Origin: Mycobacterium sp. 1100029.7
Lineage (GTDB): Bacteria > Actinomycetota > Actinomycetes > Mycobacteriales > Mycobacteriaceae
Length of the DNA stretch: 64,000 nt
Direction: 5' to 3'
Assembly (NCBI RefSeq): GCF_001665235.1
Contig: NZ_LZSC01000063.1
Coordinates: forward strand, 1 to 64,000
The translations under genes and the position numbers were made by a program. Of the stretch, positions 32,275 to 40,466 are shown piece by piece. The notes below the pieces were generated by a model. That model ran no database searches and had not been told where the DNA came from. It was given only the letters and a program-made list of their open reading frames with translations. How positions within the stretch are numbered: the stretch's first letter is position 1; each line of letters opens with the position of its first letter.

Positions 32275-33480
32275 CTAGAGGTCGAGCGCCTGATAGGTAC
32301 GGCGGACGAACTTCGGTTGCGCCGTACGAAGTTTCGCCAGCGACGTGTTGCCCGCGACGGCGGTGGCCGCGTCCACCGTCAGGTCGGGCAGGTTCTGGAT
32401 CAGGTAGATCAGGATCAGATCTGAGGTCGGGTCCGCCTGCCACCAGGTTCCGTACGCGCCGGGCCAGCTGAACGTGCCGATTCCGCCCGGCCCGAAAAGC
32501 GGCGTGGACTTCGCCGGGTCGGTCACCACCGACAGATTCAGCCCGAACCCGCGACCCATCCAGTACGGCGCTCCGAGAAAGTCGTGCCGCTTCTGTTCGT
32601 CGGTCAGCCGGTCGGTCCGCATCAGCTGCACCGATTCGGGGGACAACACTCGCACGCCGTCGATGCTCCCGTCGCCGAGCAGCATCCGGATGAACCGCAG
32701 GTAGTCCTGCGCCGTCGACCACAGCCCGCCGCCGGCATTGCAGAACGACGGCGGCGTGAGGTGCGGTGGCCCCATCACGTCGTGGCGCAGCTGGTGGTTC
32801 TCGTCGAGCGAATACATCGTCGCCGCGCGCCGGCGGGCTTGCGGGGAGACGAAGAATCCGGTGTCGGGCATGCCGGTCGGGCCCAGCACTCGCTCGTCGA
32901 GCACCTGATGGAACGGTTTGCCGTCGACACGGGAAGCGATGACACCCAGCAGATCTATGGAGTGGCTGTAGGTGACACGCTCACCGGGCTGATGTATCAG
33001 CGGGAGCTTGGCCAGTTCGGTCAGCCAGACGTCCGGACCCTGGTTGAACGGCAGCCGCATGTAGGCCCGCGAAATCGGCCCGGACACCGAAAAGCCGTAG
33101 GCCAGCCCGCTGGTGTGGGTCAGCAGGTCCTCGATCAGGATGGCGCGGTTGACCGGGTGGGTGCGGTCCAGCGGACCGTGCCGGTCGTCGAGCACCTGCA
33201 GGTCAGCCAGCTCCGGCGCCCACAGCGTGATCGGGTCTTTGAGGGTCAGTTTGCCCTCGTCGACCATGCTCATGATCGCGGCCACCGTGACCGGCTTGGT
33301 CATCGATGCGATGCGAAACAGCGTGTCGCGCTGCATCGGTAGGCCGGCGTCGACGTCCCGATATCCGATCTCGTTGACCTGCAACGTTTCTCCACGTTGC
33401 CAGACCACCGTCACCGCGCCGGCGAGCAGGCCGGCGTCACAGACCTCGCGAATGGAGGTCTGATTGCCATCGAGATTCAC
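32275..33480 (-). CDS. Beta-lactamase-fold serine hydrolase (class C / esterase EstB type)
   Basis: Protein of 401 aa. The SxxK nucleophile motif is in FRIASMTKPVTVAAIMSM (Ser59, Lys62), the Tyr motif in VTYSHSIDLLGVIASRV, and a third motif region in FGPGGIGTFSWPGAYGTWW. These proteins hydrolyse esters or act like DD-peptidases; mycobacteria have many (LipD, LipL types). No signal peptide is visible, so it is probably cytoplasmic. A GTG start at 33480 is supported by TAACGT (minus strand, 33488-33493) 7 nt upstream, predicting a leaderless transcript. The GNAT gene follows. Confidence 0.9.
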   Translation of the reverse strand: MNLDGNQTSIREVCDAGLLAGAVTVVWQRGETLQVNEIGYRDVDAGLPMQRDTLFRIASMTKPVTVAAIMSMVDEGKLTLKDPITLWAPELADLQVLDDRHGPLDRTHPVNRAILIEDLLTHTSGLAYGFSVSGPISRAYMRLPFNQGPDVWLTELAKLPLIHQPGERVTYSHSIDLLGVIASRVDGKPFHQVLDERVLGPTGMPDTGFFVSPQARRRAATMYSLDENHQLRHDVMGPPHLTPPSFCNAGGGLWSTAQDYLRFIRMLLGDGSIDGVRVLSPESVQLMRTDRLTDEQKRHDFLGAPYWMGRGFGLNLSVVTDPAKSTPLFGPGGIGTFSWPGAYGTWWQADPTSDLILIYLIQNLPDLTVDAATAVAGNTSLAKLRTAQPKFVRRTYQALDL

Positions 33481-33498
33481 CCGGTTTACGTTAGCGGT

Positions 33499-34290
33499 CT
33501 AGTGCTGCGCGCCATCTTCCGGCTGAGCGAAGCAACGCAGATGGCGGCGAGTCTGGTGATCGGGTGTTCCGGGGTCGCCGTCGGTATGTCTGCCCCGCAT
33601 GTAGTCGCTCTGCCATTCCACACGCTCGCCGGCGGCGGCCTTGGCTACCTGCTGCATCTGCTCGACCCCGCTGCGCGAGCGCAGGAAGTACTCGTATTTG
33701 CTCTCCAGCTCTTCGTCGGACTCGATATGCCTGAGTTCGGGGGTGAACCGCTCGAGCCCGCCGCGACATTGCGGGACGATCATGCAGATCGGCTCGTCGA
33801 CCTCGAAGCGCACCGGCATCAGTTTGCGGGTGAACTTCCAGTTCATGCTGAAACTCGCGCTCGCCCAGTCGGTTTCGACGATGCCCTCCAGGGCGCAGAT
33901 GGCGTCCTTCGGATAGTTCGCCGGTCCGCGAACCAGCAGGTTGTAGCCCGGGGGAGTGCGGAACAGCATCGGCAGGTGCCAGGTCAGGATGCCGTTGCCG
34001 AAATGGCTGACGGGCAGCAGCTGATCGGCGTCGCGTTTGGCGGGCGCGACCAGCACGTCCACGCCGTCCTGACCCATCCAGGTTGCGGTGAACGCGCACG
34101 GATTGCGCAACTCCCAGCCACTTTGGTTCGCGATGAGCATCGGCAGACAGCGATCGGGCCAGCCCCGGCGGGCTTGCGACATTTCTTTCATCCAGGTCCG
34201 GCCGATCGGGGCCGGGGCGATTCGCGGCGCGTTGGCCCGGGTGATGTAGCCGATCAGGGGGTGTGCCGTCCCGTTACGTGCAGTACTCAC
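33499..34290 (-). CDS. Uncharacterised protein, probable DUF6065 family, copy 1
   Basis: Soluble protein of 263 aa with no membrane segment or signal peptide. Highlights are RCLPMLIANQSGWELRNPCA, SHFGNGILTWHLPMLFRTPP, GYNLLVRGPANYPKDAICAL, EGIVETDWASASFSMNWKFT and a C-terminal tail with DHQTRRHLRCFAQ. It is a clear paralogue of the next gene. I believe this is the DUF6065 family, but that is from memory. The GTG at 34290 lies 7 nt after TAATCT (minus strand, 34298-34303), so the transcript is probably leaderless. Function unknown. Confidence 0.8.
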   Translation of the reverse strand: MSTARNGTAHPLIGYITRANAPRIAPAPIGRTWMKEMSQARRGWPDRCLPMLIANQSGWELRNPCAFTATWMGQDGVDVLVAPAKRDADQLLPVSHFGNGILTWHLPMLFRTPPGYNLLVRGPANYPKDAICALEGIVETDWASASFSMNWKFTRKLMPVRFEVDEPICMIVPQCRGGLERFTPELRHIESDEELESKYEYFLRSRSGVEQMQQVAKAAAGERVEWQSDYMRGRHTDGDPGTPDHQTRRHLRCFAQPEDGAQH

Positions 34291-34382
34291 TGCCGCCAGA
34301 TTAGTTGCGGAAACTAAGGGCCTGCCGGAATCTCGGCGTCGTGCCTGCTCACGAAAGCGACAACGGAGGGTGTCGATGTGGG

Positions 34383-35153
34383 TCAGCGCTGGGCAAAGGG
34401 GCGTAGGTGGCGGCGCGTCTGGTGATCGGGCGCCCCGGCCTCGCCGTCGCGATGCTTGCCCCGCGTGTAGTCGCCCTGCCAGTCGACGCGGTCTCCGGCG
34501 GCGACCCGCGCGATCTGCTCGGCGTGCTTTTGCTCGCCGCGTTCGCGGAGGAACAACTCGTGCTTGCGCTGCAGGTCTTCGTCGGACTCGATGCTCTTGA
34601 GTTCGGGGGTGAATTCCTCCAGTTCGGCGCGGCGCTGGGGAACGATCATGCAGATGGGTTCACCGACCTCGAAACGCACCGGCATCGTCTTGCGAGTGAA
34701 TTTCCAGCTCATGCTGAAACTCGCGCTCGCCCAGTCGGTTTCGACTATTCCTTCCAAGGGGGAGACGGCGTCCTTGGGGTAGTTTGCCGGGCCCCGCACC
34801 AGGAGGTTGTAGCCGGGCGGTGTCCGGAACAGCATGGGCAGACGCCAGGTCAGGATGCCGTTGCCGAAATGACTGGCCGGCAGGAGTTGATCGGCCGCGT
34901 ACGAATCGGCCTCGATCAGCACGTCCACGCCATTGTCCTGCCCGAACCAGGTGGCGGTGAACGCGCTGGGGTTGCGCAACTCCCAGCCGCTCTGGTTGGC
35001 GATGAGCATCGGCAAACACCGGCTGGGCCAACCCTTATCCGCCTCGGACTGCTTGGTCATCCACTCCCGGTGGACCGGGGCCGGGGCGATTTGCGGCGCA
35101 TTTTCGCCGGTGATGAACCCGATCAGCGGACGGGCCGGCGTGTCGTCACTCAC
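34383..35153 (-). CDS. Uncharacterised protein, probable DUF6065 family, copy 2
   Basis: Protein of 256 aa, collinear with copy 1 over its whole length: RCLPMLIANQSGWELRNPSA, SHFGNGILTWRLPMLFRTPP, EGIVETDWASASFSMSWKFT, RFEVGEPICMIVPQ and the tail DHQTRRHLRPFAQR. The first ~16 residues of the longer open frame (from 35201) are not shared with copy 1. I therefore start at the GTG 35153, which has TACTCT (minus strand, 35161-35166) 7 nt upstream. Both copies seem to have their own leaderless promoters. Recent tandem duplication with divergence in the charged C-terminal third. Confidence 0.8.
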   Translation of the reverse strand: MSDDTPARPLIGFITGENAPQIAPAPVHREWMTKQSEADKGWPSRCLPMLIANQSGWELRNPSAFTATWFGQDNGVDVLIEADSYAADQLLPASHFGNGILTWRLPMLFRTPPGYNLLVRGPANYPKDAVSPLEGIVETDWASASFSMSWKFTRKTMPVRFEVGEPICMIVPQRRAELEEFTPELKSIESDEDLQRKHELFLRERGEQKHAEQIARVAAGDRVDWQGDYTRGKHRDGEAGAPDHQTRRHLRPFAQR

Positions 35154-35294
35154 GCGTGTCAGAGTAACCGGGGGCGTCGGTTGCCACATCTCGCGTTGCA
35201 CCGTATTTCATGATGGTTGCGGTTGCGCAAAGGTCCTGCAGCGTACCCGCGGGGCACGAGCCTGCGTTGCCTGTCTGGCTTTAGTGTGGCTGCC

Positions 35295-35723
35295 ATGGCC
35301 GGACTGAATCATTATGTGAAGCGCTGGCGCACAGCGCTTCCCGTGACCATGTCGGCATTGCTGGCTGCCATCGGCGGACTTGCCAGCACTCCCGTGGCTC
35401 ATGCGGCCGCGGTCGGGGCGACGTTGTCGGTGGCACATACCTGGCAGACCGGTTTCATCGCGAACTTCAGCGTCACCAACGCGAGCATGGCGCCGCTCTC
35501 CGATTGGCGGCTCGACTTCGACTTGCCGGCCGGCGAATCCGTCTTGCACACCTGGAACAGCTCCTTCACCCAATCCGGAACCCACGTCGTGATCACCCCC
35601 GCGAACTGGGATCGCGTCATTGCACCCGGTGGTTCGGCCACGGGGGGTTTCCGAGGCGTGCTGAGCGGTACCTACTCACCTCCGGTGAACTGCGTGCTCA
35701 ACGGGCAAGTCCGATGCAGCTAA
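35295..35723 (+). CDS. Secreted CBM2 carbohydrate-binding protein (Rv1987-like)
   Basis: Protein of 142 aa, the length I recall for Rv1987 and strikingly similar (MAGLNHYVKRWRTALPVTMS; DFDLPAGESVLHTWNSSFTQ; PANWDRVIAPGGSATGGFRG; SPPVNCVLNGQVRCS). A Sec signal peptide ends about APVAHA-type (VAHAAAV, near residue 37). The mature part is a family 2 carbohydrate-binding module (WQTGFIANFSVTN, PLSDWRLDFDL) with a Cys pair near the end and no catalytic domain. Rv1987 lies in RD2 in M. tuberculosis and is annotated as a possible chitinase, but only the binding module is present. It stands alone here. Confidence 0.88.
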   Translation: MAGLNHYVKRWRTALPVTMSALLAAIGGLASTPVAHAAAVGATLSVAHTWQTGFIANFSVTNASMAPLSDWRLDFDLPAGESVLHTWNSSFTQSGTHVVITPANWDRVIAPGGSATGGFRGVLSGTYSPPVNCVLNGQVRCS

Positions 35724-35746
35724 ACGCGGACCTCGTTTCCGCAAGC

Positions 35747-37008
35747 TCAGGCCGCTCCGGCCTGCGCATCGCCGGCCAGTGATCGCGGCGGCCCGGGCAA
35801 CGGTGGTGCGCAACTTTGGTAACGCATTCCGGTCGGGGTGGTGAATTCCGCTGTGTGACATCCATTTTGGTCAATGGTGGCCGTCACACGCCAGCCGGGT
35901 TCTTCCTTGACGTAGTTGCAGTGCTCGCACAAACCGAGTCCGTTCGCCGCGCTGGTCAGGCCGCCACGACGGTGCGGTGTGGCGTGGTCGGCGTGCCGGA
36001 TCGGGGCATCGCAGTAGGGGGTCCGGCAGCGCTGATCCCGCATCGCGATATATGCCGCCAGCCCCTTGGGGAAACACCGTGTCCGCGATTCCATCGCCAC
36101 CAGAGCACTCTTTGGGGCCGCCGATACAGGCGCCGCAACGTCGCGCCGGACCGCGAGTCGAGCCCGGCATTGCACACCAGACGTCGGGCCATCGCCGCCG
36201 GGATCGGGCCGTAGCCGCCCACCAGCGCCGCACTGTTGTCGTCCCCCAGCAGCGCCTCGTCGCCGATGACGAGATTGACCGCGACGGGCGTCGGCACTGC
36301 AGCGGGTCGTCCCGTGACACGCTCGACCAACACGTCCGCCATCACCTGCCCCCGGCCGCGGCCGTCGAACGTGGTGTCAGCGGCACGCTTGAGCGCCGCG
36401 TATACCGATACGCCTTGTGCCACCGGCAGCAGCGCCGTCACCCACGTCATGGTGTCGGGTGCCGGCCGAATCGTCACAGTGCGCTCCGATTCCGCCTTGG
36501 CGGCACGATCGACGATGGCTTGCCCGTCGAGCCGGTAGGCGATCGCGCGGGCGGCCGCCGCGACGCGTGCATCGCCCATCCCCTCCAGCGCGGCGGTGTC
36601 GGCACACAGCTCGGCGTCCAAGGTGTGGCGGTCGTCGATCTCGAGGCAGGCCGACTCCCGCACGATTAGTGTGGCCCGCCACTCCGATAGCGAGCCCGCC
36701 TGCAGGGCGGCGAGCGTATGCGGCATCTCGTACACCAGCGCCTTGGCGAACCCGAGGTGCCTGCCGCCGCGGGTGGGGGAATCCCGCCGCGCCAAAGCGA
36801 TCTCTCCGGCAACACTGCGGCCGCGACGGGCGGCCGGCACCCCCAGGTCGGCCTCGCGCGCGTGGCGCAAGACGTCGAGTGCGACCGCCGCGCGTGCCTG
36901 GCCTGCGGCGGCCGCCGACTTCACCCGTTCCAACTCGGCGATCCGGGCGATCAAAGCCCCCTCGTCCGCAAGCGGGTCAGTGGCCGCGAGCTCACACCAA
37001 TCGAACAT
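35747..37008 (-). pseudogene. 13E12-type DUF222/HNH nuclease-like protein, frameshifted
   Basis: From ATG 37008 the DUF222 domain (MFDWCELAATDPLADEGALI, RRDSPTRGGRHLGFAKALVY, LDAELCADTAALEGMGDARV) reads through LRRLYRRPQR and then becomes nonsense. The HNH end continues in another frame from about 36105-36125: ALVAMESRTRCFPKGLAAYI, AMRDQRCRTPYCDAPIRHAD and the HNH core HATPHRRGGLTSAANGLGLC, EHCNYVK. A single indel explains the break. 13E12 genes are repeated in mycobacteria, and one such repeat is a phage integration target in M. tuberculosis. TAGTAT lies 7 nt before the ATG. An assembly error is possible. Confidence 0.82.
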
Positions 37009-37095
37009 ACATTCGATACTAGCTCGACCCACCGACACGCCGACCGCACGGCGAGTCGGGAAATGCTAGGCTGCCCGACAGTCGACATCCTTTAA

Positions 37096-37124
37096 CGATC
37101 CGTCCGGAGAGGCGGAGAAGGAGG
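37096..37124 (+). promoter_or_regulatory. PyrR-binding RNA leader element of the pyr operon
   Basis: The leader contains TCCG (37099-37102), the loop TCCGGAGAGG and the closing CGGA (37113-37116), matching the PyrR target pattern of a hairpin with a CnGnGAGG-type loop. The Shine-Dalgarno sequence AAGGAGG (37118-37124) starts one nucleotide after the stem. PyrR bound with UMP/UTP should therefore block ribosome access, as shown for the M. smegmatis leader. There is no terminator/antiterminator pair, so control is predicted to be translational. Confidence 0.75.
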
Positions 37125-37136
37125 TCAGGGTTTCGC

Positions 37137-37712
37137 ATGAGTGCCGCGGGTGATTCCGCAACCGGTCGCGAATTGATGTCGGCGGCCGACGTCGGCCGAA
37201 CCATTTCCCGTATCGCGCATCAGATCATCGAAAAGACCGCGTTGGACAGTCCCGACGCGCCCCGGGTGGTACTGCTCGGTATCCCGACCCGCGGAGTGAT
37301 CCTGGCGACACGGCTGGCCGCCAATATCGGTGAATTCTCCGGTGTCGAGGTCGCCCACGGCGCCCTCGACATCACCTTGTACCGCGACGATTTGATGACC
37401 AAGCCGCCCCGCCCGTTGGAGGTCACCTCGATCCCCGCCGGCGGCATCGACGACGCGCTGGTGATCCTCGTCGACGACGTGCTCTATTCCGGGCGCTCGG
37501 TGCGCTCGGCCCTGGACGCGCTGCGCGACGTCGGCCGGCCGCGGGCCGTACAACTGGCGGTGCTGGTCGACCGTGGCCATCGCGAGCTGCCGGTGCGCGC
37601 CGATTACGTGGGCAAGAACGTGCCGACTTCCCGCACCGAGAGCGTGCACGTCCAGCTGCGCGAGCACGATGACCGCGACGGCGTCGTGATCGCGCGAGAT
37701 GGGGACTCATGA
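37137..37712 (+). CDS. pyrR: Bifunctional pyr operon regulator / uracil phosphoribosyltransferase
   Basis: RNA-binding regulator of 191 aa with a phosphoribosyltransferase fold. It senses UMP/UTP and represses the operon it heads. The PRPP-binding motif is ALVILVDDVLYSGRSVRSAL; LLGIPTRGVILATRLA, ALDITLYRDDL and RELPVRADYVGKNVPTSRTE are family signatures. The ATG at 37137 follows AAGGAGG and the PyrR hairpin. It overlaps pyrB by 4 nt. Counterpart of Rv1379. Confidence 0.95.
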   Translation: MSAAGDSATGRELMSAADVGRTISRIAHQIIEKTALDSPDAPRVVLLGIPTRGVILATRLAANIGEFSGVEVAHGALDITLYRDDLMTKPPRPLEVTSIPAGGIDDALVILVDDVLYSGRSVRSALDALRDVGRPRAVQLAVLVDRGHRELPVRADYVGKNVPTSRTESVHVQLREHDDRDGVVIARDGDS

Positions 37713-38674
37713 CCAGGCACCTGTTGACCGCCGGGGACCTCAGTCGTGACAACGCCAACGCGATCCTCGACGATGCGGACCGGTTCGCCCAGGCGCTCGT
37801 CGGCCGCGAGGTCAAGAAGCTGCCGACGCTGCGCGGGCGCACCGTGGTCACGATGTTCTACGAAAACTCGACCCGCACCCGGGTGTCGTTCGAGGTGGCC
37901 GGCAAGTGGATGAGCGCCGACGTGATCAATGTCAGCGCATCGGGATCGTCGGTGAGCAAAGGAGAGTCGCTGCGCGACACCGCGCTGACGCTACACGCGG
38001 CGGGCGCCGACGCGCTGATCATCCGGCACCCGGCGTCCGGTGCCGCACAGCTGCTGGCCGACTGGACCAACCCGGCCGGCAGCGACGGCGGTGGCCCGTC
38101 GGTGATCAATGCCGGCGACGGCACGCACGAACACCCGACCCAGGCGCTGCTGGACGCGCTGACCATCCGGCAGCGGCTCGGCGACATCGAGGGCCGCCGC
38201 GTCGTGATCGTGGGCGACATCCTGCACAGCCGGGTGGCCCGCTCCAACGTGCTGCTGCTCGCCACCCTGGGTGCCGAGGTGGTGCTGGTGGCGCCGCCGA
38301 CGCTGCTGCCGGTCGGAGTCGAAAGCTGGCCGGCCACAGTCTCTTACGACTTCGACGCCGAGCTTCCCGCCGCCGACGCGGTGCTGATGTTGCGGGTGCA
38401 GGCCGAGCGGATGAACGGCGGGTTCTTTCCGTCGGTGCGCGAATACTCGGTGCGCTACGGGTTGTCGGACCGCCGCCAGGCGATGCTGCCGGGTCACGCC
38501 GTGGTCTTGCATCCGGGGCCGATGGTGCGCGGTATGGAGATTGCCTCTTCGGTGGCGGACTCCTCGCAATCGGCTGTGCTGCAACAGGTTTCCAACGGGG
38601 TACACGTGCGGATGGCCGTGCTGTTCCATGTCCTGGTCGGTACCGAATCCGCCGGAAACGAGGGGGTCGCGTGA
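37709..38674 (+). CDS. pyrB: Aspartate carbamoyltransferase catalytic subunit
   Basis: Condenses carbamoyl phosphate with aspartate; 321 aa. The carbamoyl-phosphate site is FYENSTRTRVSFEVAGK. The aspartate loop region is SASGSSVSKGESLRDTALTL, followed by IRHPASGAAQLLA, NAGDGTHEHPTQALLDALTI and LHPGPMVRGMEIAS. No pyrI-like regulatory subunit is present. The next gene is an active pyrC, so this is not the inactive-DHOase assembly. It overlaps both neighbours by 4 nt. Confidence 0.97.
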   Translation: MTRHLLTAGDLSRDNANAILDDADRFAQALVGREVKKLPTLRGRTVVTMFYENSTRTRVSFEVAGKWMSADVINVSASGSSVSKGESLRDTALTLHAAGADALIIRHPASGAAQLLADWTNPAGSDGGGPSVINAGDGTHEHPTQALLDALTIRQRLGDIEGRRVVIVGDILHSRVARSNVLLLATLGAEVVLVAPPTLLPVGVESWPATVSYDFDAELPAADAVLMLRVQAERMNGGFFPSVREYSVRYGLSDRRQAMLPGHAVVLHPGPMVRGMEIASSVADSSQSAVLQQVSNGVHVRMAVLFHVLVGTESAGNEGVA

Positions 38675-39975
38675 CTGTGCTGATTCGGGGCGTCCGGCTG
38701 TACGGCGAGGGCGAGCGGGTCGACGTCCGCATCGATGACGGCCAGATCGCCGAGATCGGCCCCGGGCTCGACCAGGCCGGCGGCCTGGAGAAAGACATAG
38801 ACGTGATCGACGCGACGGGCCAGGTGCTGCTGCCCGGGTTCGTCGACTTGCACACCCATCTGCGCGAGCCCGGCCGCGAATATGCCGAGGATATCGAAAC
38901 CGGCTCGGCCGCAGCGGCTTTGGGCGGATACACCGCTGTGTTCGCCATGGCGAACACCAACCCGGTGGCCGACAGCCCGGTGGTCACCGACCACGTGTGG
39001 CACCGCGGCCAGCAGGTCGGCCTGGTCGACGTACACCCCGTCGGCGCGGTCACCGTCGGACTGGGCGGTACCGAACTCACCGAGATGGGCATGATGGCCG
39101 CCGGCGTCGCCCAGGTGCGGATGTTCTCCGACGACGGCACCTGTGTGCACGACCCGCTGATCATGCGCCGCGCCCTCGAATACGCCACCGGCCTGGGCGT
39201 GCTGATCGCCCAGCACGCCGAGGAGCCCAGGCTGACCGTCGGTGCGGTGGCCCACGAAGGCCCCACCGCCGCCCGGCTGGGTCTGGCGGGATGGCCCCGC
39301 GCCGCCGAAGAAGCGATCGTGGCCCGCGACGCGCTGCTGGCGCGTGACGCCGGTGCCCGGGTGCACATCTGCCACGCCTCCACGGCCGGCACCGTCGAGC
39401 TGCTGAAATGGGCCAAGGAGCAAGGCATTTCCATCACCGCCGAGGTGACACCGCATCATCTGCTGCTCGACGACACCAGGCTGACCAGTTACGACGGGAT
39501 CAACCGGGTCAACCCGCCGCTGCGCGAGGCCTCCGACGCGGTCGCGCTGCGTCAGGCGCTGGCCGACGGGGTCATCGACTGCGTGGCCACCGACCACGCC
39601 CCGCACGCCGAGCACGAGAAATGCTGCGAGTTCTCCACCGCCCGGCCCGGCATGCTGGGTCTGCAGACAGCCCTGTCGGTGGTGGTGCAGACGATGGTGC
39701 AACCCGGCCTGCTGACGTGGCGTGACGTCGCCCGGGTGATGAGTGAAAACCCCGCGCGCATAGTGGGCTTGCCCGATCACGGCCGGCCGCTGGAGGTAGG
39801 GGAGCCGGCCAACCTGACGGTCGTGGACCCGGATACCACCTGGACGGTCACCGGTCCCGGACTCGCCAGCCGCTCGGCCAACACGCCGTTTGAATCGATG
39901 ACCCTGCCCGCCACCGTGACGGCGACGCTGCTGCGCGGGAAGGTCACCGCTCGCGAGGGGAAGAGCCCGGCATGA
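38671..39975 (+). CDS. pyrC: Dihydroorotase
   Basis: Amidohydrolase of 434 aa that cyclises carbamoyl aspartate to dihydroorotate. Metal ligands are visible: FVDLHTHLREPG (two His), a His in IAQHAEEPRL, VHICHASTAGTVELLKWAKE, EVTPHHLLLDD and the catalytic Asp in VIDCVATDHAPHAEHEK. The GTG at 38671 overlaps pyrB by 4 nt (GTGA). The end overlaps the next gene by 4 nt. Confidence 0.97.
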   Translation: MTVLIRGVRLYGEGERVDVRIDDGQIAEIGPGLDQAGGLEKDIDVIDATGQVLLPGFVDLHTHLREPGREYAEDIETGSAAAALGGYTAVFAMANTNPVADSPVVTDHVWHRGQQVGLVDVHPVGAVTVGLGGTELTEMGMMAAGVAQVRMFSDDGTCVHDPLIMRRALEYATGLGVLIAQHAEEPRLTVGAVAHEGPTAARLGLAGWPRAAEEAIVARDALLARDAGARVHICHASTAGTVELLKWAKEQGISITAEVTPHHLLLDDTRLTSYDGINRVNPPLREASDAVALRQALADGVIDCVATDHAPHAEHEKCCEFSTARPGMLGLQTALSVVVQTMVQPGLLTWRDVARVMSENPARIVGLPDHGRPLEVGEPANLTVVDPDTTWTVTGPGLASRSANTPFESMTLPATVTATLLRGKVTAREGKSPA

Positions 39976-40466
39976 ACTCAGGAACGCTGGTGGGGTCGCT
40001 GATCTTCGCGGCCGTGCTGGTGGTGGCGATCGCGGTGGTCATCCAGCTGATGATGCTGGGCTGGCGCCGCCGCGCGCAGCGCCAGGAGGAACTGCTGGGC
40101 AACCTGCCGTCGGTGCCCGACCAGGTCGGGATGGCGACCACCACACTGCGCGGTGTCTATGTCGGGTCGACGGCCCCGCAATGGAATGAGCGCGTCACGG
40201 CCGGCGACCTCGGGTTCCGCAGCAAGGCGGTGCTCAGCCGCTATCCGGAAGGCATTCTGCTGGAACGCATTCGGGCCAACCCGATCTGGATTCCGCAGAG
40301 CGCCATCACCGAGGTGCGCACCGAACGCGTGATGGCCGGGAAGGTCGCCGCCCGCGCTGGGATACTGGCCATTCGATGGCGGCTCCCGTCCGGCGTCGAG
40401 ATCGACACCGGGTTCAGGGCGGGCCACCGAGACAACTACGACGGCTGGCTGGAGGAGGCTGCGTGA
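39972..40466 (+). CDS. pyr-operon membrane protein with a PH-like domain (Rv1382-like)
   Basis: Protein of 164 aa. One N-terminal membrane helix (TLVGSLIFAAVLVVAIAVVI) is followed by a basic stop-transfer (RRRAQRQ) and a ~110-residue beta-rich domain (TTLRGVYVGSTAPQWNERVT, ILLERIRANPIWIPQSAITE, TGFRAGHRDNYDGWLEEA). It lies between pyrC and carA with 4-nt and 1-nt overlaps, as Rv1382 does. No pyrimidine role is known; strict operon membership suggests co-regulation by PyrR at least at the mRNA level. Confidence 0.85.
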   Translation: MNSGTLVGSLIFAAVLVVAIAVVIQLMMLGWRRRAQRQEELLGNLPSVPDQVGMATTTLRGVYVGSTAPQWNERVTAGDLGFRSKAVLSRYPEGILLERIRANPIWIPQSAITEVRTERVMAGKVAARAGILAIRWRLPSGVEIDTGFRAGHRDNYDGWLEEAA

